From: Tubiluchus corallicola
Lineage: Eukaryota; Priapulida; Priapulimorpha; Priapulimorphida; Tubiluchidae
DNA length: 64,000 nt
Assembly (NCBI GenBank): GCA_030141605.1
Contig: JAQGDQ010000357.1
Location: 1-64,000, forward strand
Direction of reading: 5' to 3'
The position numbers were made by a program, and so were the translations under genes. Shown here piece after piece: positions 25,301 through 37,300 of this stretch. The first letter of the stretch is position 1. The number at the start of each line of letters is the position of its first letter. The notes beneath the pieces are model-generated. The model searched no databases, was not told the DNA's origin, and worked only from the letters and a program-made list of their open reading frames with translations.

Positions 25301-28300
25301 TAACTACTCTATTACTTCGTCACTACACATGTCATGTGAAAAAGAACTTAAAGCCCGATTAAATGAATTACTGTTCAGTTGCCGATTATATGGGTTTATA
25401 CATGGTTGTAGTTTCAATTAATTAAATTAATCTGTTAATTGCCCATCACTGTTTATAGAATTTCATACAGTGCTGTAGAATATACTAATTTAGAAATGAT
25501 ATAATTAATTTTTTTTACTATTTGGTTCCATAACCAAATTTCACACACTCATTGCAAACTTCAGCATATTGTTTAGTGAACTATTATAGAGCTACTTGCC
25601 CCCAAAATCTGTATGCATCAACTGTAAATTTTCTCAGACAAAATTTGTGCACACTGCAACTTTTGAATAAAACACCCTCCTGTCCTAGGTAACCTTTTAA
25701 AACACTTATTAGAATGTGAAAATTAGCGTAAACTGCTCTATTCAGTCACACGAGAGTAAATCGCACTGGATCAGGCACAGTCTTGTGACAATTTGTCCCA
25801 AGTGCCCTATTATTGTCAGTCAAACATGGTTAAACTGCATTGAACCAGGCATAGTCAAATGATAAAAATTTTCGTACTTGCAGATTTGATCATGAATTCG
25901 TCCTGTCTTGTTTCATGATTAGGGGCTACTTCTGATTAATTTGTTTAAAATTTTCTGTTTACCAATGCAATTTGTGCATCTATTGAAAAGTTTCATTATT
26001 ATTCTGTAAAAAGTTCTGTTAAACTAAAAAAACATGTTAAGGAAAAGAGAATAAATTAAAACAACTAAAGATGAATTTATGTTACATGTTTATTGCTTTT
26101 CCTCGACATCTGCAAGGTCACGCTTTTGTGCATGTGCTATGTATTGACCATTTTTCTCTCTATGCAAATTAAAAAATATTTTTTGGCACTGGTTTACGAC
26201 TGCATCATCTGGGTATCTCTTGCGTGTGTCCGTGGAATTTACACATGCTGTATGTCATGGGAAATGCTGTCTTCTCACTACTATCTTCTGTCTAAAGATG
26301 TTTGTAATGATGTCCTTGTATTTTTTTGACAATGCATGTACATGTACTGCACAAATTTCATTTATTTATGGTTCCTCTTTTCTTGCTTTTCAGCTGGAAC
26401 ACTTAGTGCTTATAAGCACATGAAAGAAAACGAAGATGAACTTTGTTCAATGATTGTGGACACTGGTTACTCATTTACTCATGTTGCACCATACTGTGGA
26501 GGCACCAAGCTCGCCCAAGCTGTTAAGCGGTAAGAATGGGTACATTTCAACAATTTTCTTTTTTTTTTGCCAGATTAATGTGGTTTGCCAGTTGTGTTGT
26601 TTCCAGGTAAAATGGCATTTGTTTGGAATAGTCGTTGAATTATAGAATTTATAGTTGAAAAATAACCTAGCTAATTTTTATGCGTTTGTTGCCTTTGATT
26701 TGACTAAGATGAAAATTCAAGTATTGTTGGCCTTAAGCTGTTTTTACACCCCATCTTAATTGTTACTTATAAGATCCAAGCAAGCAGAAAAATAGTTTTG
26801 TTATTTTAAGTAGTTATTTTGTTATTTTTTTGAGATATTATTTAACTACTTATTTAGAAAGTACAATTTATTATTTATTTATTAAAAAATATACATATTT
26901 GCTCCAATATTTAATATTTATTTGTACGAATATATAAATAATTTTTTGCTGTATAGGTTAGATGTTGGAGGAAAAGTGTTAGTAAATCATCTCAAAGAAA
27001 TTATTTCATATAGGTGAGTTTTTTATATTTTTTGAAGTTTCGCAACATGAAACATTAGAATCTTAAGTAACCTCCTTGGCAAAGGTAATTATGCTATAGT
27101 GCTTGCGGTAGAACAGTTTTCCTTTGTACCTTTAAGCAGCCAGTTGAGGTATGCTCGTTGACGGCACAGTGGTCAGTACGTAAATAACTTTTTTTATGAA
27201 ATTTAGTAAGCTGTGATGCAGCATGCAAGGATATGCTTCCTCAATTTAGATAGTTGTGGTAGGACTGCATTTTACCTATTATTAAGGTTAATCCTCCATT
27301 GTGAGACAGTAAGCTGGTAGATGGTGTGTATTCATTCTTCCTCAGAAAGGTAAGTAGCCAGATAGTGTGTCACGGTTAGAAGCGCCTAGAATCTGTTTTC
27401 ATGGCGGTCACTCGTTCAATTATGTCCTAACTGTAGTTGCTAAGCACCTACCTTGACGTCTTGGCTCTTCACTGTGTTCCAAAATTGCTATATTGATTTT
27501 GCCCCTGCTTTTTGGAAATTGCTCTAAAAAGAAGGGGGTGTAATGAACTTGCAAATTTTTTAGACACTCTTATTGTTTTTAAACTTGTGTGTTTATTAGT
27601 ACTATGTATTGTGTGTGTATGTGTATGTGTGCCTTATTTTCCATATTGATAAGCCTCTGGCAGGCTTTCCTGTGGTAAAGTGATTAGTTCAGCAGGCTAA
27701 CAACAAGCCGGGGCTGCACTCAAGTTCTAGTGGAGTCACAACTTTTCAGACTTTGTCTCCATCTATTTTTTTGTAACGCTTATAAAACACAATTAACAAG
27801 GATGTTTGTGCGTCTGCAAAACGTGTTGAGCTGTGATGTTTATGCTTCAAATTCCAACAAAGCTTATCGATTGCAGCAATACTAGTTTTGCTGTTGCACC
27901 AGTTTTAATTATTTCCAGACAGTTAAATGTGATGGATGAAACATACGTCATGAATCAAGTAAAGGAAGACGTTTGTTTTACGAGCTTAGATTTCTACAAG
28001 GATATGGAAATTGCCAGGTTGGTACAATACATTTAATTAGCCTTTACTTTCCATTCTTTCTTTCATGGAAATTATTTAGAAGTTGTTCGTTATTTTTTAA
28101 GATGCGTTGATCGAGACCAGCTGTTTTTTTTGTGAATGATCGGCCTCTCTAGAGTACCAAACTGATTACTTGACAATGTTCTAAGCAAATTTTTTGTTTC
28201 CAACTGTCACTTCCAAGGAAATTCCTAGCAATGTTCATCCTTATATGAGTTATGATACAAATGTTCATTTAAATTTCCTGTAATTTCAAAAAATCCTAGC

Positions 28301-31300
28301 TTAAAGATAAAATGCTAAAAATATGTTTCTAAGTCTAGCTAATTAATGTTTTTAGAACAGTTTTTTTGTTTTAGATTAAAAGGCAAAGAGAATACTGTAA
28401 CGATCGATTATGTTCTGCCAGACTATGCTCATATAAAACGTGGTTACAGCCGACCGATTTCAGAAAGTGAAAAATCTCAGGGATATGAACAGGTAAAATG
28501 TAAATCTTTTATATCATGTGGCTCATTACATTACATTCTTTGCATTTGGCATGTTGTAAGCTGGATTCTAGTGCCCAGTGGCAGGGCTACTCAGTATAGA
28601 TGATTCTGGCTGGACTGGAACCTATTTCATTTCACTGGTAATGTTCTGTGATAAGCTACTGAGCCTTAACATCTTTGCTTTATTAGGAAATGCATAGACT
28701 GCATCCTCCATAACAAGAATAGGAGTCAGTGGTAATGTGGCATATCAGATGTGTCCGAGCAACCACTCATCCATTTGTTAATCAGACCCAGTGCTGCCTA
28801 ACTTTTGTAGCTAAACAGATACGGTGACTGCTCAGTCTTTATTTCTCTGCCATTCCTAAGTCTTGTGGGTCTTGCTTTGTGTCATGAGGAATTGCGCATT
28901 TTCATTCATCGTACTTTATTGATTACTTCCCGTGGCAGATAGTTGAGTTTGTTGACATTTTTGCAATAGCCTCTTCACCAGTAAGGATTTTCAGCTAACT
29001 GCTTTCCAATTGATTTTAATAAACCAATTTTTTATCTTAGGTTTTGTGCTTTTCCCACACAAATGTACGTTTTTGACATTTTACATTCAGTGCCCTGAGA
29101 AACTCAGTTGCATGAAAAGATCTTGTCCTCAAACTACTTAGCTGCTTAACCGTTTCATCCTTCACATTATGCGAATGACAGCCACGCAATCTTGAACAAA
29201 GGCAGTGCCGTTATATATTACTACCGCTAATATACAATGCAAGCATTTGATATGAGGTGCTTTTGCGCAGGCTTTCAAACGGGAAAATGTATGAACATTT
29301 CTTAATAAGTGTTTTGCAGCGTACACATTGTCGCTTTATCATGACATGAAACAACGTCGTTGTTTCATACCATGATAAATCGACAATGTAGCATGGAAAA
29401 AAATCACGTTTAATCATGTTTTCACTATGGATTGTTGTGACATCACAACACTTGTGTTGATTCACTTCGGTGCCACATGACAACGATGATTTCATCGTGA
29501 CAAAGCAATAGTGTGAATAGTGCATAACAACCGTGAGATAAAGATGGTAAACAAGAACATTCCCTTCACAGTCATTAAATCTCTGTTAGTTTGTGGGAAT
29601 ACATATTAATTAAATCGCTTTTAGTTTGTGGGAATGCATAGCAATTAAATCACTGTTAATTTGTGGGAATACATATTAATTAAATCGCTTTTAGTTTGTG
29701 GGAATACATACCAATTAAATCTCTCTTAGTTTATGGAAATACATACCAATTAAATCACCTTATTTTGTGGGAATACATACCAATTAAATCACTGTTTGTA
29801 TGCGGGAATACATACCAGTCCTGCAAACTTGTGGCAATTTAATTAACACACCACACACTCTTCCATGCAATGCTGGTTTTTAATTGCTGCACAACTAATG
29901 CAGTATAAATGTTTTACATTTCCAGACCTGCAGTTTCCTGTTCATTTCAAATTGTCAACTCGATTTGAAATTTGAACTTTGCGTGCTTGTTGCTCAGTAA
30001 ATGTACAAAATAAGTCACTGAGAATTAAATTTGTTGTCATCAGCAGCTTTAACAGCTGTTTCATTGATAAAAATTTTTCCAGTTGGCAGATGTCCAGGAA
30101 TTTGTGTTGATGCAGCTTTTGTGCGATGTTTAGTAGCCTTAAATACTGTGCCATATTTTGTTGAGTGTTGTAATACACTTGAAACTGCTGGCTTCTATAA
30201 AAATTTATGAACATTGAACATGTTACAAAAGAGGCTGCTTTATTGACATAATCTGTTTATTAAATTTGCTTATGACACAGCAAACTTTCACTTTATATGC
30301 CGACTTAGTTTTAACATAATTACATTGGAAAATGCTATTAGTTATCTGTCTCAAAAACTGTCAGCTGCTTAATTTGTCCAATTTTAATACAGCTTGTGGA
30401 AGAGATTTGATATGGAAAAAAGTTATAAATAAATTACAAATTGTAGTTGGAACCATGGAAGTGTAACTAGAATGCATAAATTTGTCAGAACAAATTACTA
30501 AGATTTCATGATGCTGATGTCAGTGTTTTGTAGTTAAAATCGTCAGCTTTATTCCACAAACAGAATTGTTATGCAAATGTATGATATTAAAACTTCTGCA
30601 GTAGACTTTGCAATACCAATAATTTTTTTTAAATAAAATCATTTTAATTGTATTTACTACTTTTTATTTTATTTCATTTAATTTATTTTTCTTGAGGTTT
30701 TTTTAGTTTATTTTGTGCTAAAAGTTATTGAATTTCAACCATCACACTCATGCCAGGGTGGAGGTGTAATTGGTCGAGTGGTCACGGCATGTGCGTCACA
30801 ATCACAGTTAAGCAGCACCAAAATCAGTGAAAGGTTGGGTTACAACCGGGATTTGCTACCTACACTGGGCTGTTTCGTGCGCCATACCGATCGTGGTTGC
30901 TTACCTCTTTGAGGGAGGACATATACACACATATCCAAACGTAGCTAAATCACCTCTGCCAGTTCATCAGCTCTTCTTAGAAGGATATTCTTGATAATGA
31001 GCTAGGTTCAGGTCTCGCCACAAACATCAGCGTTCTGACGTTGAATGCTGTTTTCCAGCCTGCAATGTGATGCACTGTGTAGAAACATATTTTTCTTGTG
31101 AATCCGTAAAGAGAACGACTGGTGACACATCTGACCAGTGAAGTTATACATTACAGGCCCGTAGACAGACTCTGAACTATATCAGTGAAAATGCATGTCA
31201 ATTTAGCTCATTTACCCTTTCTATACTTGCAAATTGTGATAACAGTTTGACTTATTCTTGTTCCAAAAAAGTACAAATGGAATGAGCAACAAAATAATCG

Positions 31301-34300
31301 AGGTAAAAGATGGTAAAGGTTTAACAGAAAGGCACAATTTTCATGGAATTTCACAATTACACTTGGCTGTATCTCATAAACTACACACTTATTTTCAGTT
31401 GTAAAATATATCTGTGGTTATGTCATACACACATTATGAAATCACTGTATGCTAATTTTTACCTGTTTGCATAGCAACAAGGCCGAATAATATGTAAATA
31501 TAATTTTCTGGCTAATTTTTCTAAAATTTTCATTTTTGTAGCTTCCTCTCAAATCCTATTTATTTTTCTAGTTTACATTTTGGTTGACAGAGTAAATTAG
31601 GTATTTTTGCACATTTAAATTTGACGTTTACTTCTTTTGAAGTGCATGTTTTCTAAGCAGGTAATTGCTTTTGCCGTAATAGCTGTTTCACTGCACGAAG
31701 TTATTAATTTGCTAGATGAGGGAGAGTGCTATGCTATTACCTTATTGCAGCTGACAAATTGGTTTGATGAAAGTTTCATAAATAAGCCTATGCTGCTTGA
31801 AAGATGTAAATATGTGCAGACATAATCAGTAACTGATACGGGACTTGTGCTCATTCATTTGAACTGAAAATCGTGAGTGGGTTCTGTTTTTGACAGAACT
31901 TTGAACTTGAGCAGCATTGTGAAAAACTCAAACGATTTCGTTTTATGTAGGAACTTAAATTCAAATTCTAATCTGTCAATAGAGAATTATTTTTAATTCT
32001 AAAACAAATGGAAACAAATAATTAAGCAATTTTGCAGTAATCAGTTGATATAATTTATTACACAATTTCAAACAGAAATTGAACAAAATCAAAACATCAT
32101 CTGCAAATTACTTCAAATGTACATGTTTGCCTCAAGTAAATTCTTCCGTTTCTCACTTTAACTTTTCACTGTATCAGAAGGTACCATATAACTTATTAAT
32201 TATCACTGTTCAACACATTTCAATTCTAACCAACTACATGCAAGAACAAACACAGTAATATTGTCTTCCATTACTTGTCGGTATTGGTTATGTAACGAAA
32301 TGTCCGATACTCAAAATGCCTTGCTGGCTATAACTGTTTCGTTCTTCAGCTACCAGTAGAATGTCGTTTACAGCATAAATCCTTGTAGCCAGTACGAGGC
32401 AAGCATTCGTGTACGGCTTGACGAATTGACCTATTGGTGAGGACATAGAGGAACGGATCTATGCAAGGACCCAACATCATGAACATTCTAGACATGCCAT
32501 GGTAGAAAAGAAGCTCACTTCTGTTGATGTAGCTGATAATCAGAAATGGAATATAACTAACCAAGTACAAAGCAAAGATGCTCATCGTAGTCGCTAACAA
32601 CTTCGACTCGTATTTTGGTTTTTTCCTGTTGCTTCTTCCCTGCTCACTGCTCTGATTTACAGTGCTCACTTGTTGACTGGGTGTTGGTTGAAGTGTCGGC
32701 CTCACCCTGTTTCTACTCCTCCTAACCACAACGACAATATGGATGTAAGCAGCTAGAGACAGTGTGACTGGTACGAAGAACAAAATGATCGTTCCTGCTG
32801 CATTCTTTGTGCAAACCAGCATACACATTTTCAGCGTTGGACTAAATCCAAAACAGTTATTGACTCGAAGCAACGATAACGTAAAGAAGACGAGTGGGAA
32901 TATCCAACAAATTAGTATGTTAACACCCATTCTATATCTGCTGTATAGACGTGGATACGACTGCGATCGCACTATGAATATGTAACGATTTATGGCGATG
33001 CTTACTTGCGTCAAAAATATAGCATAGTGCGTGGAATGAGTGAAGAACGGAAAGATGGTGCAGGTGGTCATACCAAACACCCACCGATTGTAGAGGAATT
33101 CAGCGGCGAGGATGGGCGACAGGAAGCAGCAGAATAACGTGTCGAGAATATTGAGATTTAGAATGAGCGGGTTAATGTGAATGTGTGCACTGTTAGTTGT
33201 GATAATGGTCATGAGAATGATGATATTGGCTGTTCCGCCCACACACGTGGTGAACAAGGAAACAATGCTTCCGAGCACCACAATGATGATGTCATGTCCA
33301 TAAGATTCATTTATCGCGTCGCTTGCCGTATTATTATCGGTTCTGTTATTCATTTCTCCTAAATGTCTCGAATTATTTCCTAGATACATAATTGTTCTTT
33401 GTGAAATGAGATGGTACCGCTGTGCTCCATTTGCAAGTTCAAGATTTAGATCAATCTCTGCAAAAAAAGCTTGTTTTAGTGTGTTGTAATGAAGTAAACT
33501 ATGATATGTATGACACAAATAAAGTTTCTATTTACTGCTCAGATTTTGCACTTTTTTTAAGAACGAAAATGTGTGAAAACAGTTTTTTTCCCAAACAAAG
33601 TCTGTCCACATGTTTGTAACAAATTATCAAAGCGTGACACACTACACATGTGAATGGGGTTTGCCTGGTGTAAACACAGTTTCGTCTTACAGTATATTGT
33701 ATTGCGTAGCTTGTGATTATTGCAAAATTGAGATTGTGCTTCAGGTTTGCAACAAACACTATAACATTAATATCTCTACAAAGTAGCATTGTTTGATGTG
33801 GCTTTGTATTGAATATTGTTTGCGTCGTTAGGCATGTCACGCTAGACACGAGAGATATCGACAATAGTCTTCCGACAGATTTAACACCTGTATTCTGTTA
33901 ATGTGTCAAACTGCACTATATTTGTGTTAGACAGGAAACATAAAAAACAAAATGAAAAAGATTGCAAAATTTCAGTATAAATTAAAGAATTTGAGATACA
34001 TGTTGTACACAATATAGGTATGTTTTACATCCCACCCAGTTTTTACTTGCATAAAGGTAGTAAGGTCAGATTAGGCTTATTTTTATATGATTTGCATGAA
34101 AAGCACATTGAACACCAGATATGAATGTCTAAGTTACCATCGGCACAGTAAATATACTTTACGCACAGCTTTAATTTATATTATTACGCATAGATTACAC
34201 TACTTTTGACAAGTCGATCATGGATAACACTGCAAACATTGTCTGAAGGCAGTTGCATGATATATCTGGATAACAAGAATACTATATCAGGTGATGCGAA

Positions 34301-37300
34301 TAGCAATTATGGCACTTCTTTTTATAGCCAAAAGCAATTGCTTTCCCTGTGTAACTAATTGCTCTCTAGAAGATTTTAAGGACTGGCTGGAGTAATTAGT
34401 AGCTAAAGTGCACGAAGAGTATCAGATTTTCTACTATATTATTTCATCTTCAAGACAGATGGGTATCTATGCTGCTATTACAGGTTTTTGCAGTGGAATA
34501 TTGATTTATTCTTACGTTGAAAATAATAATTTATGTTAATATTAGATTAGATGCTTGTAGAAGTTCTGTCATAAGTGTAATGAAATTTTAATATTTCAGC
34601 TATTTATCGACTTGTCCAAAAATTTCGCAGAACAGCAGAAAACATTGACATTATTGACACACATGCTCTGAATAACTACATTAAAGTTTAAGAAACGAGT
34701 GCTTTAGTTTAACAGATGAAAGATCTTGAGCGACCTCATATGCTGACTTTTTTCATTTCATTTCATCATTATGTTGGATTTTAGGTATCGAATGGTAACA
34801 TTGAATAACTTATTAACTGTTAAACTGTTGTACCTAGAGTCGCGAAACTTGCCCTTTCAACACCTGGGATCTCACAGAGTGGTATGGTTAGAAAAGCTGG
34901 GATTATTTAAGGTTCCGAGATAGGAGCTAAAATGTGAAAATTAGGGTAAAGTTTTCAGTCACACCATACTGAGTAAACCTTACTGGCCAATCATAGACAA
35001 GTGATAATTAATCCACCCTCGTCAGTCACATATGTATGAACGTAACAATCTATAGTTTTTAACACAAGTAAACCACACTAGACCAGGCATAGTCAAGTAA
35101 TAAATACGAATATGGACTTACAAATATGGACCTGAATGTGTATCCACTCTTCTTCTGTTTAACTTTCCATGTTAAATCCAGTGAGTAAATTGCCATTTTG
35201 AACATCTGACCATTAACTGTGAAAGTAATCAAATGATATGACAATGAATTTTGCAGCTCAGTCAGTCAGTTGTTGATCTATGCTTCTGGCAGTCACATTT
35301 GGCGAATACACACTTGGAGTTTTTAAATTTGCTTTAGCTAGTCTGTGCCAGCCACAACTGAATTTGGTTTTCCATTTTATTGTAGAGATAATTACTTTTC
35401 TTTTTTATGAAAGATTTTTTGGACATTTTCAGTTTATTTCAAAAATTTCTTCTGTATAACATATCTGATTCCAGTTAAAGTTTTTTCTACATTTTTGAAT
35501 TGTTGACTTCCGAGACATTGACGCTGCCCAAAAATTTAGAAGTAGTCACAATAAGACTCTAATTATGAGTTTGGCCAAAGACTTTTGAAATACTAGCGAA
35601 TACCTGTTGTTGTTCTACAGTTGTTTTTCCTTGCGATCTGACTTCTTGGACAATAACCATTGATAACTGAAGTACTGAGGCCTAATTAATCAAGTTAATC
35701 AGTACCTTTGTTCAACTGTTGGTAATAGTCATATCCAATTAAAAGCCTATTGGACAGCAGTCAGCCAAGGAACACACTCTTTCATTCACCATGTGAATTA
35801 CCAGCGGTCAGTCGAGTGGCAAACTTCCTCGCAATGTGAGTTAATGGGATTAAGGATTCTCATAAAGTCCCTAGCATTATTTATTTGCAGGTAGTTTAGC
35901 TGTCTGTTGTGCATATTAATTGAAGTCAACGCACAATATTCAGATTATTATCTGCTGCTGCTGACAGATAATAGGATTTTCATACTTGCTGAACTTATTA
36001 TGCCTGTTATTGTTACCGTTGGCTTCATTCACTCCTAGATTGAAGCCACAAAACGTATTTATCTGCGTAATGCAAATGTTAAATCCGATCTGATCTGTTG
36101 CATGTCTTTTCAGTTAATATGCAGTTTTGTGGGAGGTAAAAAGAACAATATTTACTAAAGATTAGTTCATATTATTTGCAGTATCAGCCGTGACTTAAAT
36201 AGTTGGAAAGTAAATAACATTCTGCACACGAACATGCAAAAATGACACAGTCAATACAAAATGATACAAATGATATAGTCAATATTCACACAATGCAAAG
36301 TGAAATCATGTTTGCACAATTATATTTTTTGTGCAGCAGAGCATACATTGTATTAATGTTGCACAACGAAATTTATTGCTGGTATGAATAAACAACAAAT
36401 AAGAAATCGACAACGAGTCATGAAAATCAAAAGAAAATTATTAAAAATATAATATATAATAATATATATAATATAAATTAAGAAAAAATGAAAGAACACA
36501 ATGTTTCATTGTGTTATCAAAAAAAAGTTCATTAAGACATACCTACACTTCTTCCTAAAGCATTTCTTCTTTGGCATTTGCTCAAAATTTGTTAAGAATT
36601 CGAATCCTACTAATAAATTTCAGTAGCATGCTTGTCTTTGCTCACAAGCACACTTTGTGAATCATTAGTTTTCAATATGAACTCATTTTCGAAGTGTGTT
36701 TTTATATTGTTCCTGAGTTTTCAAACGCTACAACAACTACACCTTTTCTACTTCATTTGTGCAAAATGTGATTCCAGATGTGATTTCAATTCTTCAGAAT
36801 GTGATTTTCAAAAGTACAAAAGCAATAAACCCTCTTGTACGTTGGGTTTGTGGTTTGCTCTTGTGCATTTTTCGCTTTTGGAATCACATTTTGCAAAATT
36901 GAAATCACATTTCTCACTTTGGAAGTCTCATTTTTTGCATAATTAAATTTAACTTTTTGCAATTTTGAAGTGAAAGCCGGTGTAGTGTGGGGATATTTCA
37001 CTGTAAAACCATGATAGGACAAAAGTGAATTATACGTATATACTTTACTATTAACTCGCATTACCATCTAAGCTGCCTTACCTTTCGTTAGCTGTCTAAA
37101 GTCTGAAGTTCTTGTCACATTTGATGCTCGCACGTACACAAAGTCACCTGCTTTATGATAGAGCAATTAGTACTACTGCCAGTTTCCTGAGTTATTATTC
37201 TGGCTTCTATGCATTCAGACCACTTGCGCACTGCCAATGTGAAGCCTACTCTAAGCCATACAAATCAAAGACCTGCTGCTCCGTAGCATCATCATCTTCT

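Larger units (their letters stand above)
28493..32053. other. ACTR6 intron 8, left part
   Basis: Intronic DNA left of the nested GPCR. It holds a hairpin (29325-29390), a 35-bp minisatellite (29575-29818) and a SINE (30755-31090). I see no other gene. Confidence 0.6.

Noticed and set aside
29211-29525. 104-codon minus-strand frame
   Set aside because: It runs through a palindromic region in an intron, has no recognisable domain, and its composition matches non-coding neighbours.
29575-29818. CRISPR-like regular array
   Set aside because: The repeats are head-to-tail with no unique spacers, and the DNA is animal nuclear sequence. It is a minisatellite.
31637-31825. 62-codon plus-strand frame
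   Set aside because: It lies in ACTR6 intron 8, has no splice context that keeps the ACTR6 frame, and no homology that I recognise. The ARP6 exon set is complete without it.
33532-33864. 110-codon minus-strand frame upstream of the GPCR
   Set aside because: It is most likely promoter or 5' UTR DNA of the receptor. No domain, and no splice signal linking it to the receptor.
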